This document shows, piece by piece, positions 51,184 through 61,299 of a stretch of DNA of 64,000 nt. The stretch lies in assembly GCA_039683095.1 (NCBI GenBank), contig JBDKSB010000001.1, forward strand, positions 124,001 through 188,000, written 5' to 3'. This DNA comes from Acidobacteriota bacterium. Its GTDB lineage: Bacteria > Acidobacteriota > Aminicenantia > Aminicenantales > Saccharicenantaceae. The number at the start of each line of letters is the position of its first letter. Positions within the stretch are counted from its first letter, which is position 1. The notes under the pieces were generated by a model. The model saw only the letters and a program-made list of their open reading frames with translations. It was not told the DNA's origin and did no database searches. The position numbers and the translations under genes were made by a program.

Positions 51184-53532
51184 TCAGAGCCCGGACAGGG
51201 CGATGTCCTTGAGCTTGTCCGCCCCGGCCGCGCCGCTGTTGAAGAGGATGCACCTCACCGACTCGAGCAGCCGGCCGAAAAAGGCCTTCTGGGCCTCGAG
51301 CTTCTCGGGCGACGCACCCAGGAGATGGGGATTGTAAAAGGGCTGGGCCTTGCCCCCGGCGAGCGATTTCCTGGCTCCGGCCGCTTCGCCGGCTTCGAGG
51401 GCCCGCAGGGCCTCGTCCTTGGCCAGCTCGACCACGGCCGGGGAGGTCGCGTCGTTCCGGAGCAGCACGAGCCAGCGCAGGTCCGTCCTCCGGACGGCCG
51501 CGGCCGGCCCGAGCCAGGCCGGATCGAGCAGGGCCTGGGCTTCCTTGGCGGCCTTGTAGCAGTACGGCGAGCCCCGGTCCAGCCGGCAGTCGTCGGCCCG
51601 CTGGCAATCGAGGTCCTGGCAGTCCTCCCGGCGGACGACGATGTTCTCGCACTTGCTCCGGTCGAAGAGGCCGGCCAGCCGGCCGTCGAGCTCGACCGCC
51701 GTCGTGGGCACGGCCAGCTTGCGTTCGACGCAGTCGGCCCGGGCCCGGCCGGCCGCGATCTCGACGAAGACGAGGTCGTTGGCCTGGAGCTTGAAGCGGC
51801 GGTCGGCCAGGAGCTCGAAGAACAGCTCCGTCTTCTTCGTGCCCGGGGGGCCGACGAGGACGAGGCCCCGGCCGTCCAGGTCGACCGACATGCCCCGCAC
51901 CGCGCCGGCGGCGCCGCCGCCCGAACGCATCGAGATGTCCGTGGCCAGGCCGAGGGCCAGGCTGCGGAGGGAGCCGTAGAGATCGGTGTTGACCAGGACG
52001 CCGGTCTGCGTCGCCTCGTGATAGAAGCCGCGCGGCTCGCGGCCCGCGATCCCGTCGACGGCATAGACGACGCCGTGCGGCCGGACGTCGGCCTCGCCGG
52101 GAGCCGGCGGGAAGCCCTCGACCCAGAAGTCGTTGAGATGGGGGACGTTGGTCCGCAGCTGGATGACCGCCCCGCCGATGCGGGCGTTCCACTCGTAGCG
52201 GCCCTCGTAGCCGAGGTGGGTCTCCATCTCGGCCACCAGGGCGTCGCGCATCCTGGCGTCCGCGACGGTCTCGACCGGCACGGCCTTCTTGACCCGGGTG
52301 ACCGTGTTGCTCAGGGCGACGCGCTTGACCTTCCTGGCCGTCTTGAGCTTGGCCAGGGCCTCGACCATCCGGTCCATGCTCTTCTCGAGGTTGGCCATCG
52401 AGGTGGAGTAGGACAGCCGGATGTGGTCATCGGCCCCGAAGGCGTCGCCGGGGACGATGGCCACGCGGGCCTCCTTGAGGAGGTAGTAGGCCAGTCCGTA
52501 GGAATTGCGGATCTTGGCCCCGTTGGCGGTTTCCTTGTCGTAGAACGACTTGACGTTGGGGAAGAGGTAGAAGGCGCCCTGGGGCTTGAAGCAGGACAGG
52601 CCGGGGACCGCGGCCAGCCGCATCAGGCAGTAATTGCGGCGCCTCTGGAACTCGGCGACCATCTTGGCGACCTCGTACTGGGGGCCTTCGTAGGCCTCGA
52701 GGGCGGCCTTCTGGGCGATGGAGCAGGCGTTTGAGGTCGTGTGGCTCTGGATCTTGGACATGCCGTCGATGACCTCGGCCGGCCCGGCGGCGAAGCCGAT
52801 GCGCCAGCCGGTCATCGAGTACGACTTCGAGACGCCGTTGATCAGGACGGTCTTCTTCCTGATGTCCTCGCCGAGCGCGGCGAAGCTGGTGAACTTGAAG
52901 TTGTCGTAGATGAGGCTGGCATAGATCTCGTCGGCGATGACGTAGAGGTCCTCGCCCTTGATCGCCTCGGCCAGGGCCAGGAGCTGGTCCCTGGTGTAGG
53001 CCCCGCCGGTCGGGTTCGACGGGTTGTTGAGGATGACGGCCTTGGTGGCCGGCGAGATCGAGGCCTTGAGCGCCTCGGGCGTCAGCCGGAAGCCGTCCTC
53101 CTCGCGCGTCGGGACGATCACCGGCTTGCCCTTGGCCAGGGCGATGCACTCGGGGTAGGTGACCCAGTAGGGGGCCGGGACGATGACCTCCTCGCCCTCG
53201 TCGACCAGGGCCTGGACGAGGTGGAAGAGGGAGGCCTTGGCCCCGGCCGAGACGATGATCTGCTTCGGCCCGTACTCGACGCCGTAATCTTCCTTGAGCC
53301 GCTTGGCGATCGCGCTGCGCAGGGGCAGGATGCCGTCGCTCACGGTGTACTTCGTGAAGTTGTCGCGGATGGCCTTGATCCCCGCCTCCTTGATGTTCTC
53401 GGGGGTCGGGAAATCCGGCTCGCCGACGCTGAGGTCGACGACGTCGATGCCCTCGGCCTTCATGGCCTTGGCCTTGGCCGAGATCTTCAGGGTGGGGGAG
53501 GCGCCGATGCGCTGGACTTTTTCAGAGATCAT
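51184..53532 (-). CDS. Aspartate-type aminotransferase fused to a HPr-kinase/PEPCK-like domain
   Basis: 782 residues. The first 395 form a complete class I aminotransferase: NNPSNPTGGAY, IADEIYASL, and the PLP lysine in NGVSKSYSMTGWRIGFAAGP. The remaining 390 residues are another domain: a beta-rich start (RIGGAVIQLRTNVPHLNDFWVEGF), then the nucleotide loop GLVLVGPPGTKKTELFFELL near residue 580 and a later cysteine group (CQDLDCQRADDCRLDRGSPYC). The loop recalls the kinase-type P-loop of HPr kinase and PEP carboxykinase. The fusion is continuous with no frameshift. The kinase assignment is by eye. Confidence 0.82.
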   Translation of the reverse strand: MISEKVQRIGASPTLKISAKAKAMKAEGIDVVDLSVGEPDFPTPENIKEAGIKAIRDNFTKYTVSDGILPLRSAIAKRLKEDYGVEYGPKQIIVSAGAKASLFHLVQALVDEGEEVIVPAPYWVTYPECIALAKGKPVIVPTREEDGFRLTPEALKASISPATKAVILNNPSNPTGGAYTRDQLLALAEAIKGEDLYVIADEIYASLIYDNFKFTSFAALGEDIRKKTVLINGVSKSYSMTGWRIGFAAGPAEVIDGMSKIQSHTTSNACSIAQKAALEAYEGPQYEVAKMVAEFQRRRNYCLMRLAAVPGLSCFKPQGAFYLFPNVKSFYDKETANGAKIRNSYGLAYYLLKEARVAIVPGDAFGADDHIRLSYSTSMANLEKSMDRMVEALAKLKTARKVKRVALSNTVTRVKKAVPVETVADARMRDALVAEMETHLGYEGRYEWNARIGGAVIQLRTNVPHLNDFWVEGFPPAPGEADVRPHGVVYAVDGIAGREPRGFYHEATQTGVLVNTDLYGSLRSLALGLATDISMRSGGGAAGAVRGMSVDLDGRGLVLVGPPGTKKTELFFELLADRRFKLQANDLVFVEIAAGRARADCVERKLAVPTTAVELDGRLAGLFDRSKCENIVVRREDCQDLDCQRADDCRLDRGSPYCYKAAKEAQALLDPAWLGPAAAVRRTDLRWLVLLRNDATSPAVVELAKDEALRALEAGEAAGARKSLAGGKAQPFYNPHLLGASPEKLEAQKAFFGRLLESVRCILFNSGAAGADKLKDIALSGL

Positions 53533-53563
53533 GGTTCACCTGCCTCGACGCCCGGCCGGGCGC

Positions 53564-54973
53564 TCATTTCTTCGCGTCTTTGGCCTCGGGTGAGAGCTTG
53601 GCCTTGAGGAACTCCCGGATGTCGGCGCCCGTCAGCGACTTGACCACCTCGGGCATCTGGGCCAGGATCTGGGCCACCTGGCCCGTGATCTTGGTCGTGC
53701 CGAGCTCCTTGTCGCCGCCGACGATGACGATCTTGTCGACCTTCGACAGCGGCTCGGAGACGGCCCTGGCCAGTTCGGGCAGGGCCTTGATATAGGTGTC
53801 CATGACCGCGGCCTGGGTGTACTTCTCCCAGGCCTGGGCCTTCTTCATCATGGCCTCGGCCTCGGCCGCGCCCTTGGCCCGGATCTCGTCAGCCTGGGCC
53901 AGGCCCTCGAGCTTGACGGCCTCGGACTTGCCCTTGGCCTCGGCGGCGATGCGGAACTCCTCGGCCTCGGCCTCGGCCTTGATCTGGTACTTGCGGGCGT
54001 CGGCCGGCTTGATGACCGTGGCCTCGAGCTCCTTCTCCTTGCGGGCGATCTCGAGCTCCTCGATCTTGATGGCCTCTTCCTTCTCGACCTGCTTGACCCG
54101 GGCCTCTTCCTTCTTCAGCTCCTGCCCGATGCGGTTGCGCTCGAGCTCGTAGGAGAAGTCGGCCTGGGCCTTCTTGGCGTTGACGAGGACCTGCGACTCG
54201 GCCTTCTTGGCCTCGTTCTCCCACTGGGCCTTGGCGATCAGCGCTTCCGACTGGAGGCGGGCGACCTCGGCTTCCTTGCGGGCCTGGGACGACTTGATGA
54301 TCGATTCTTTCTCGGTCTCGGCCTGGGCTATGACCGCGTCGCGCTTGGCGGCCGCGATCTGGGGCTTGCTCAGGGCGTCGAGGTAGCCCTGCGTGTCGCT
54401 GATGTCCTTGAGGGCGAAGGAGAGCATGATCAGTCCCATGGCCCGGAAGTCATCCCTGGCGGCCGCGGTGACGCGCTTCGAGAATTCCTGCCGGCCGCGA
54501 TAGATCTCCTCGACGGACATGCCGCCGATGACCTCGCGGATCTTGCCTTCGAGGACGTTGACGGCCACGTCCCGGATGCCGTCGCGGCCGATGCCGAGGA
54601 ACTGCTCGGCGGCCCGGTGGATGGCCTCGTCGGAGGAGTCGATCTTGATCTGGGCCGCGGCCTCGGCCATGATCGGCACGCCGCCGCTGGTCAGGACCTC
54701 CGGGGTCCGGATGCTCACGGGGATGATGTCCATGGGGAGGACGTAGACCTTTTCCATCCCGGGCCAGACGAAAACGCCGCCGCCGAGGCGGTAGCGGTAG
54801 CCGACCTTCTGCTTCGTCCCGTCGGCCAGGGCGATCGAACGCTTGCGCCCTCCGGCGATGATGAGGGCCTCGTTGGGGCCGACCTTCCGGTAGCGCAGGG
54901 CCAGGACGAGGATGATCAGGGCGACGAAGGCGACGACGGCGCCGATGAGGATGAGCCAGGATGTCAGGTTCAT
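53564..54973 (-). CDS. Flotillin-like membrane scaffold protein
   Basis: 469 residues from [20 protein letters not shown] (AAGGAGG, 5 bases); the open frame upstream to 55156 is spurious. A membrane anchor is followed by a PHB/SPFH domain ([11 protein letters not shown]...[26 protein letters not shown]) and a long Ala/Glu/Lys coiled coil with EA repeats. It organises membrane microdomains. Followed after 31 bases by the aminotransferase fusion. Confidence 0.9.
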   Translation of the reverse strand: MNLTSWLILIGAVVAFVALIILVLALRYRKVGPNEALIIAGGRKRSIALADGTKQKVGYRYRLGGGVFVWPGMEKVYVLPMDIIPVSIRTPEVLTSGGVPIMAEAAAQIKIDSSDEAIHRAAEQFLGIGRDGIRDVAVNVLEGKIREVIGGMSVEEIYRGRQEFSKRVTAAARDDFRAMGLIMLSFALKDISDTQGYLDALSKPQIAAAKRDAVIAQAETEKESIIKSSQARKEAEVARLQSEALIAKAQWENEAKKAESQVLVNAKKAQADFSYELERNRIGQELKKEEARVKQVEKEEAIKIEELEIARKEKELEATVIKPADARKYQIKAEAEAEEFRIAAEAKGKSEAVKLEGLAQADEIRAKGAAEAEAMMKKAQAWEKYTQAAVMDTYIKALPELARAVSEPLSKVDKIVIVGGDKELGTTKITGQVAQILAQMPEVVKSLTGADIREFLKAKLSPEAKDAKK

Positions 54974-55179
54974 GACGACCTCCTTGAGACGCCTCGCCCG
55001 GCCTGGGGGCGGGTTTCGAAAAAAAGACCTGTCCGGCCGGTTTCCGGGCCTCTCGTTATTTGGGTTGCAGAGGACTGATTCTATTGATTCAGAGGGAAGG
55101 TTGTCAAGCCGTCCGATCTGAGGCGGGCAAGCCTGCTTTTTGCTCATTTTGCGCAAAAGGCAGGTTTGACCCTTTCTTG

Positions 55180-55980
55180 CTACTTGCTGTCCTTATAGCC
55201 GTAGGCCATGAAGAGGAAGCTCTTCTCCTTGAGGGCCCGCTTCTGGGCCTGGATGATCCGGCCGATCCCCTTGTCGGCCATCTTCAGCAGCCCCGTCAGG
55301 TCCTGCCGGGAAAAGGGGCCCTTCTCGGCCCCGGCCTGGACCTCGACGAGCTCGCCGCGGTCGGTCTCTATGACGTTCATGTCCAGGTCGGCCTGGCAGT
55401 CCTCCGAATAGTCCAGATCGAGGAGGGGACGGCCGCGGACGATGCCCACGCTGACGCCGGCCACCAGGTGGCGCAGGGGCATCTGGCCGAGCAGGCCCTG
55501 GTCCATCATCTTCTTGAGAGCCAGGCCCAGGGCGACGCAGCCGGCCGTCACCGAGGCCGAGCGCGTCCCGCCGTCGGCCTGGATGACGTCGCAGTCGACG
55601 ATGATCTGCCGTTCGCCCAGGGCGTTGAGGTCGGTCACGGCCCGGAGGGCCCGGCCGACCAGCCGCTGGATCTCCTGGGTCCGGCCCGAGATCCGGCCGG
55701 CGACTCGCTCGCGCGGCGTCCGCTCCGTCGTCGCCCGGGGGAGCATGGCGTACTCGGCGGTCACCCAGCCGCGGCCGGTGCCCCGCAGGAACGGCGGCAC
55801 GCGATCCTCGATCGTGGCCGCGGCCAGGACCCGGGTCCGGCCGCACTCGACCAGGGCGGACCCGTCGGCGAAGTCGATGTAGTCCAGGCTGATGCGGAGC
55901 GGGCGGAGCTCGGTCGGGCGGCGCCTGTCGGCCCGGGGCGCGTCGGCCCCGGCCGGAGCCGGCTTGGGTTTGGCGGTCAT
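55180..55980 (-). CDS. rph: Ribonuclease PH
   Basis: 266 residues from ATG 55980. Conserved stretches are [85 protein letters not shown] and [17 protein letters not shown]. It trims tRNA 3' ends by phosphorolysis. The N-terminal extension of about 20 residues is proline-rich and may not be needed. Confidence 0.93.
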   Translation of the reverse strand: MTAKPKPAPAGADAPRADRRRPTELRPLRISLDYIDFADGSALVECGRTRVLAAATIEDRVPPFLRGTGRGWVTAEYAMLPRATTERTPRERVAGRISGRTQEIQRLVGRALRAVTDLNALGERQIIVDCDVIQADGGTRSASVTAGCVALGLALKKMMDQGLLGQMPLRHLVAGVSVGIVRGRPLLDLDYSEDCQADLDMNVIETDRGELVEVQAGAEKGPFSRQDLTGLLKMADKGIGRIIQAQKRALKEKSFLFMAYGYKDSK

Positions 55981-56033
55981 GATCGTCCTCGGCGTGTGGT
56001 GTTCGTGCTGGAGCGGCGCTCGCGCCGCCGGGA

Positions 56034-56696
56034 TCAGCGGAACCAGATCGACGGCGTGCTTTCTTTCTTCGTCTGGGCGACGAAATCCTGGAAGTCCTTG
56101 GCCGCCTTCTGGGCGTCCACCTGGGCCTTGAGCAGCTTGTCGTAGGTGTCGCTGATCTGGGCTTGCAGGAGCTCGCGCGACTTGAGATTGTCGAGCGAGT
56201 AGAACTCCTGGTAGAGCGCGTTCATCTTGAGCGTCAGGAGCTCGACCAGTTGCTGTGCGTCCTCGGCCGCCTTCTGCAGCTCGGCCGTCCGGGCCTGGGC
56301 GCTCTTGACGGCCTCGTCCCGGGCCTGGTCCGGCGTCGTTTCGGCCGGCTTCCCGGCCGCGGGGTTGGCTTCCGCGGGCTTGGCCTCGCCGGTGCCGGCC
56401 GCCGCGGCCTCCGCGCCCTGGACGGCGGCGGGCGCGGCCGCGCCTTCGGGGGCCTTGGCCTCGCCACTCTCGGCGGCGATCTCCTCGCCGGTCAGCTTCG
56501 GTGTCGTCGATTCGACAGCCGGCCGCTTCTTGACCTTGGCCACGTCGGCCGTCGTGATCACCGCGGCCGGCTTGCCCTTGATGGCCGCCCGGCGCTCTTT
56601 TTCCTTTTTGGCCAGGTCGGTCAGGCTCTGGGCCTGGAGGAACGACGCCAAAAGGAGGGGCAGGAAAAGCGCCGCCAGCCAACTTGTCTTGCGCAT
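56034..56696 (-). CDS. Secreted coiled-coil protein of the QSL-DLA family, copy 2
   Basis: 220 residues. Signal peptide MRKTSWLAALFLPLLLASFLQA, then QSLTDLAKKEKERRAAIKGK...VAKVKKRPAVES, parallel to the protein at 43801-44379. A long Ala/Glu/Pro linker precedes a helical part (ELQKAAEDAQQLVELLTLKMNALYQEFYSLDN). GGAGGGAGG lies before the ATG. Probably a periplasmic structural protein; not recognised as a known family. Confidence 0.78.
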   Translation of the reverse strand: MRKTSWLAALFLPLLLASFLQAQSLTDLAKKEKERRAAIKGKPAAVITTADVAKVKKRPAVESTTPKLTGEEIAAESGEAKAPEGAAAPAAVQGAEAAAAGTGEAKPAEANPAAGKPAETTPDQARDEAVKSAQARTAELQKAAEDAQQLVELLTLKMNALYQEFYSLDNLKSRELLQAQISDTYDKLLKAQVDAQKAAKDFQDFVAQTKKESTPSIWFR

Positions 56697-56710
56697 GGGA
56701 CCTCCCTCCT

Positions 56711-59170
56711 TCAGTCCACGCCGATTATCATGGATTTAGTCGTACGTGTCAAACGATGGGGCGGGCCGGCCCCGGCCCGCCGGGCCGCGGCGGTCCGGAC
56801 GACCAGGCGGCGGCCGTCGGCCAGGACTTCGACCGCCCCGTCGAGATCGGTCCGAAGGACGACGGCCCCGGCCCGGTCGCAGCGGGCCAGGAAGGCCGGG
56901 CTGGGGAACCCGTAGGCGTTGCCCTCGCCGGCGGAGACGAGCACCAGGCGCGGCCCGACGGCTGCCAGAAGCTCGGCCGAGGTCGAAGCCGCGCTGCCGT
57001 GGTGGCCGGCCTTGAGCACGTCGCTCCGGAGGTCGATCCCTGATCCGAGCAGGGCTCGCTCGGTTTCAGGGCCGGCGTCCCCCATGAGCAGGAAGGAGGT
57101 CCCGGCGGCCGTCAGCCGGATCACCAGCGAGTCCTCGTTGGCCGGCTGGCCGGGCGCGGCGCCGTCGCCGGGAAGCGGGGGATTCAGGACCTCGATCGCG
57201 ACGGGGCCGATGTCGAAGCGCGAGCCGCGGCCGCAGCGGCGCCGGACGGCCCCTGCCGGCAGGGCCCGGAGGAGCTCCGCGTAGGCCCCCTCGGGCGGCG
57301 CGGGCCGCCCCTCCCAGAACTCGCCGACGCGGAAGTCCCGGGCCAGGGCCGGAAGCCCGCCGAGGTGGTCGGGATGGGGGTGGGTCAGGACCAGGCGGTC
57401 GATCCGGGTGATGCCCTTGCGCCACAGGACGGGCGCGACGACCCTCTCACCGACGTCGAACGGCGTCGCCGGGAGGCCGCCGCCGTCGATGAGCATGGCT
57501 TGCCGCCCGGGGAACTCGACCAAAATGGACTCGCCCTGGCCGACGTCGATCAGGGTCAGGCGCAGGCCGGGCGGGGCGGCCCGGAGCGGGGGAAAGGCCA
57601 CAAGCCCGGCGAAGGCGAGGACGGCGGCGAGCGCGGCCGGCCTCTGGAACCGGAAGCGGGGCGGGAGCAGGGCCAGGCCGAGGGCCAGGTAATAGCCGCA
57701 GAGGACGCCGGCCTTGGGCGTCGGCACGCGGACGGACAGGAACGGGAAGGCGTCGAGCGAATGGGAGATCAGGGCGAAGAGGGCGACGAGAAGCCGCAGG
57801 ACCGCGGCGGGAAGCGACGCGGCGGCCGGCCAAACCGCGGCGAGCGGCAGGAAGGCGTAGCCGACGCCCATGATCACCCCGACCAGGGGGATGGCCGGGA
57901 AGTTCAGCAGGAGCGAGGATAGCGAGACCCGGTTGAAGCTGCGGGCGATGAGCGGCGCGGCGCCCAGGGAGGCGGCGAACGACATCGCGGCCAGCTCGGA
58001 GATCTTGAAGGGCAGGCGCGGCAGGCGGCGGAGGAGGGGCGGCATGAACAGGATGATCGTCAGGGTGGCGGCGTAGGTCAGCTGGAAGCCGATGTCGAAG
58101 AGGCTGGACGGGTTGGCGAGAAGCAGGACGAAGGCGCTGGCCGCGATCGTGTTGAGGACGTGGACGTCCTTCCACAGGAGCCGCCCGGCCAGGACGGCCA
58201 GGGTCATGAGCACGGCCCGAAGCACCGACGGGCTGCCCTCGACCAGGGCGGTATAGAAGACGAGGAAGACGGCCAGGGCCAGGCTCGAGGCCCGCCGGGA
58301 CATGCGGACGAGACGGAAGAGCGAGAACAGGAGCAGGTTGATGATGGCGATGTGGCCGCCGGAGATGGCGAAGAGGTGGTACAGCCCGGTCGTCTGCAGG
58401 TTCTCGACGGTCGCCTCGTCCAGGCGGCCGTCCTCGCCCAGGAGCAGGGCCTCGAGCACGGCCCCCTGGGGCGAGATGTCCAGCCCGTCGGGAGCGGGGA
58501 AGCGGCGCTCGAGCTCCGACTGGATGCTCCGGCGGACGCGGGATATGGCGGCCCGGACCGAGCCGGCCGGGGCGGGCGCGGCCCGGACGACGAGAAGGGC
58601 GGACTTGGTCGAGCCGCGGCGGTGGACGCCCAGGGTCTGGAGGTAGCGCTCATAGGAGAAGGCGCCGAAATTGCGGAACGAGCCGCCGGAGCCGAGCCGG
58701 ACCGAGGCCCGGACGAAGTCCCCGGCGAGATAGTCGAGGCGGCGGCGCTCGCCCCGGCGGAAGGGCACGCTCAGGCGGAGACGGCCCCGGACCGGACTCC
58801 CGGCGCCGTCCGGGGACACGGCGGCGACGTCTATGAAGAGGACGTCGCGGTCGGGCTCGCGGCCGGGAGAACGGCAGAGCCGCCCGGCCACGTCAACGTA
58901 GCCGTCTGCGGCGAGCGCGTGGAGGGGATTGGCCTGGTACCGGCGGTCGCGGACGGCGAAGAGCGCGGCCCCCAGGCCGGCCACGGCGGCCAGGATCAGG
59001 ACGGCGGCGGCGCGATCGCGGCGGCGGGCGAAGAGGGTCCAGGCGGCGGCCAGGGCGGCCACGGCCGCGGCCAAGGCCGGCGGCGCGGCTAGGGCGGCCG
59101 CTTCGGCGGAGACGATGCCCAGGCAGAGCCCGGCCGCCAGGAAGACGAACGGATAGGGGCTGGTCCTCAG
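56711..59170 (-). CDS. comEC: DNA uptake channel ComEC
   Basis: About 819 residues. An N-terminal membrane part and OB-like domain are followed by the Competence domain (GLYHLFAISGGHIAIINLLLF) and a C-terminal metallo-beta-lactamase domain (LIDVGQGESILVEFPG, LVLTHPHPDHLGGLPAL, LKAGHHGSAASTS). ComEC carries single-stranded DNA across the inner membrane. No ATG, GTG or TTG lies near the expected N-terminus; the likely start is the CTG at 59170, which overlaps the stop of the upstream gene (CTGA). The frame is open further upstream to 59398. Confidence 0.88.
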   Translation of the reverse strand: MRTSPYPFVFLAAGLCLGIVSAEAAALAAPPALAAAVAALAAAWTLFARRRDRAAAVLILAAVAGLGAALFAVRDRRYQANPLHALAADGYVDVAGRLCRSPGREPDRDVLFIDVAAVSPDGAGSPVRGRLRLSVPFRRGERRRLDYLAGDFVRASVRLGSGGSFRNFGAFSYERYLQTLGVHRRGSTKSALLVVRAAPAPAGSVRAAISRVRRSIQSELERRFPAPDGLDISPQGAVLEALLLGEDGRLDEATVENLQTTGLYHLFAISGGHIAIINLLLFSLFRLVRMSRRASSLALAVFLVFYTALVEGSPSVLRAVLMTLAVLAGRLLWKDVHVLNTIAASAFVLLLANPSSLFDIGFQLTYAATLTIILFMPPLLRRLPRLPFKISELAAMSFAASLGAAPLIARSFNRVSLSSLLLNFPAIPLVGVIMGVGYAFLPLAAVWPAAASLPAAVLRLLVALFALISHSLDAFPFLSVRVPTPKAGVLCGYYLALGLALLPPRFRFQRPAALAAVLAFAGLVAFPPLRAAPPGLRLTLIDVGQGESILVEFPGRQAMLIDGGGLPATPFDVGERVVAPVLWRKGITRIDRLVLTHPHPDHLGGLPALARDFRVGEFWEGRPAPPEGAYAELLRALPAGAVRRRCGRGSRFDIGPVAIEVLNPPLPGDGAAPGQPANEDSLVIRLTAAGTSFLLMGDAGPETERALLGSGIDLRSDVLKAGHHGSAASTSAELLAAVGPRLVLVSAGEGNAYGFPSPAFLARCDRAGAVVLRTDLDGAVEVLADGRRLVVRTAAARRAGAGPPHRLTRTTKSMIIGVD

Positions 59171-60504
59171 AAGGCGGGACGGGCCGCCGCCAGGGCGCTC
59201 TGAGCTTCCAGGGCGTCGAGGACCAGGTTGCTCATGATCCGGACGCCCAGCGGGATGGCGTTCTCGTCCGGGCTGAAGGCCGGGCTGTGAAGGGGCGTCG
59301 CCGGCTGGCCCGGGCCCCGGACCCCCAGGAAGAAGTAGAAGCCGGGGGCCTTCCGGGCCAGGAAGGCAAAGTCCTCGGCGATCATCTGCGGCTTCCACTC
59401 GACGACCCGATCCTTACCCAGGAGCCGGACCAGCGTCGGCGTCATGGACGCGGCCAGCTCAGGATTATTAAAGACGGACGGGTTGCCGGGTTTGTACTCA
59501 TACTGGTAGCCGGCGCCGTAGATCTCCGTGATGTTCCTGACGATGTTCTCCAGGAGCGCCGGCAGCTTCTTCCGGTTCGCTTCGCTCATGGTCCGGATCG
59601 TGCCCTCGAGAACAACCCGGTCGGCGATGATGTTGCGGCGGCTGCCGCCGTTGATCGTGCCGACGGTCAGCACGGCGGGATCGGTCGGGTCTGAGGCCCG
59701 GCTGACGATCGTCTGGAGGGCGCCGACGATCTCGGCGGCGATGACGATGGCGTCCACGCCCTCGTGCGGCCGGGCGCCGTGGGCGCTCCGGCCCTTGACG
59801 GTTATGGAGAAGCTGTCGGCCGCGGCGGTCACGTTGCCCGGGGCGAAGAGGACGCGCCCGGTCGGCTCGGGCCAGACGTGGAATCCGAAAACGGCTGAAA
59901 CCGGCGGGTTGTCGAGGGCCCCCTCCCGGATCATGAGCTCGGCGCCGCCATCCTCTCCCTCGGGAGCGCCCTCCTCGGCCGGCTGGAAGAGGAAGGTGAC
60001 CGTGCCCTTGAGGTCGTCTTTGAGGGCCTTGAGCACCAGGGCCGTGCCGAGGACGACCGCGCTGTGGACGTCGTGGCCGCAGGCGTGCATGACGCCGGGG
60101 TTCAGGGACTTGTAGGGCAGGCCGGTCGCTTCCTGGACCGGCAGGGCGTCCATGTCGGCCCGGACGGCCACGGACGGCCCGGCCTGGCCCCCGCGGAGAA
60201 CGGCCACGACCCCGTTCCTGGCCACGCCGGTGCGGACCTCGAAGCCAAGGGGCTGGAGCGTCGAGGCGATGAGCTTGGCCGTTTCGACCTCGCGGTTGCT
60301 CAGCTCGGGGTTCATATGGATGAAGCGCCGGATCTTGACGATCTCGGCTTTGTTCTTATCGATCTCCTGGTCGATGCGCCGGGCGGTCTTGGGGTCGACG
60401 GCCCGGGCGGCGGGCGGGACGGCGGCCAGGACGGACAGGACGGCCAGGACGGCGAAGGCGGCCAGCGGGGCGGGGGCGGCGGGGCGGCGGGTGTTTCGGA
60501 TCAT
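59167..60504 (-). CDS. Secreted M20-family amidohydrolase
   Basis: 445 residues with a signal peptide (PLAAFAVLAVLSVLAAVPPAARA). Metal and catalytic motifs are VRADMDALPVQEATG, HACGHDVHSAVVLG and FLFQPAEEGAPEGEDGGAELM. The dimerisation lid (GRSAHGARPHEGVDAIV) is intact. It resembles IAA-amino acid/N-acyl-amino acid hydrolases and probably acts on peptides or acylated amino acids outside the cytoplasm. Confidence 0.9.
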   Translation of the reverse strand: MIRNTRRPAAPAPLAAFAVLAVLSVLAAVPPAARAVDPKTARRIDQEIDKNKAEIVKIRRFIHMNPELSNREVETAKLIASTLQPLGFEVRTGVARNGVVAVLRGGQAGPSVAVRADMDALPVQEATGLPYKSLNPGVMHACGHDVHSAVVLGTALVLKALKDDLKGTVTFLFQPAEEGAPEGEDGGAELMIREGALDNPPVSAVFGFHVWPEPTGRVLFAPGNVTAAADSFSITVKGRSAHGARPHEGVDAIVIAAEIVGALQTIVSRASDPTDPAVLTVGTINGGSRRNIIADRVVLEGTIRTMSEANRKKLPALLENIVRNITEIYGAGYQYEYKPGNPSVFNNPELAASMTPTLVRLLGKDRVVEWKPQMIAEDFAFLARKAPGFYFFLGVRGPGQPATPLHSPAFSPDENAIPLGVRIMSNLVLDALEAQSALAAARPAF

Positions 60505-60591
60505 GGTCTTCGGTTCCTCATATAAATAACCCCGGCTCGAGGATCGGCCGGGGACCGGAAGTCGGACGGGCGGAAAGCGTCGCGGACGCGG

Positions 60592-60894
60592 TTACTTTTC
60601 TTCGGCTTTCTGCTGCATCTCGCCTTTTTTCTTTTCGATGAAATCGCGGATGGCGTCGACGCTTTCGCCGGTCTTCTCCTTGACCAGGCGGATGCTCTTC
60701 TCGGCCTCCTTGGCGATCTTCTCATAGCCTTCCATGGCCGCTTCGCCGGTCTTGGCGGCCTTGTCCTTGATCTTCTTGCGGGTTTCCTTGCCGCTCGCGG
60801 GGGCGACCAGGATGCCCAGGATGAATCCGGCCGTGGCGCCGACGGCGAACGTCAGGAGCGAATCCCAGAAATGGCTGTCTTTCGTCTCACCCAT
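60592..60894 (-). CDS. YtxH-domain protein
   Basis: 100 residues. One membrane segment with glycines (LLTFAVGATAGFILGILVAPASGKETRKKIKD) is the YtxH signature, followed by a lysine/glutamate-rich helix. Overlaps the end of the upstream gene by 8 bases; the pair is a common small envelope operon. Confidence 0.82.
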   Translation of the reverse strand: MGETKDSHFWDSLLTFAVGATAGFILGILVAPASGKETRKKIKDKAAKTGEAAMEGYEKIAKEAEKSIRLVKEKTGESVDAIRDFIEKKKGEMQQKAEEK

Positions 60895-61255
60895 CCTTCT
60901 TCTCCTTTCTTTTCTTCAACTGCCGCAGGCCGAAGCTGACGAGCGGGAACAGGATCGGCCAGAACTTCGCCGACGGCCGGATGACCTTGGAGGTCAGGAA
61001 CAGGGAGATCTCCGAAAGGCCGGAGATGGCTCTCTTCGATACGGCCAGGACCTCGCCGACATTGTCCAGGCTGGCGTTGATCTTGGCCTCGATCACCTTC
61101 ATCTCGTCCATCGCCTCCTGGGCCTTGATCAGGGCCTTTTCGCCCTCCCGGGCGGTCCGGCGGAGCTGGCTCAGGAAAAGGACCAGGTAGGTCACGGCGA
61201 CGACGGCCGCGACGGTCAGGATGATCCCCAGGACCTGGTTCAGGGTCAGAGTCAT
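60887..61255 (-). CDS. DUF948-type membrane protein
   Basis: 122 residues with one N-terminal membrane helix (VLGIILTVAAVVAVTYLVLFLSQL) and a long helical part, ending with a basic tail (LKKRKEKKDG). DUF948/YtxG proteins commonly precede YtxH genes, as here. Possibly a general-stress envelope pair. Confidence 0.78.
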   Translation of the reverse strand: MTLTLNQVLGIILTVAAVVAVTYLVLFLSQLRRTAREGEKALIKAQEAMDEMKVIEAKINASLDNVGEVLAVSKRAISGLSEISLFLTSKVIRPSAKFWPILFPLVSFGLRQLKKRKEKKDG

Positions 61256-61299
61256 GGCATCTATACCCTAAGCCAATCGTCCCGGAATGTCAATTTCCC

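Noticed and set aside
54974-55156. N-terminal extension of the flotillin frame
   Set aside because: The ATG at 54973 has an ideal AAGGAGG site and starts at the membrane anchor; the extra residues are not flotillin-like.
55180-56682. A 500-residue frame including RNase PH
   Set aside because: The upstream part is a shadow of the QSL-DLA gene; RNase PH begins at 55980.
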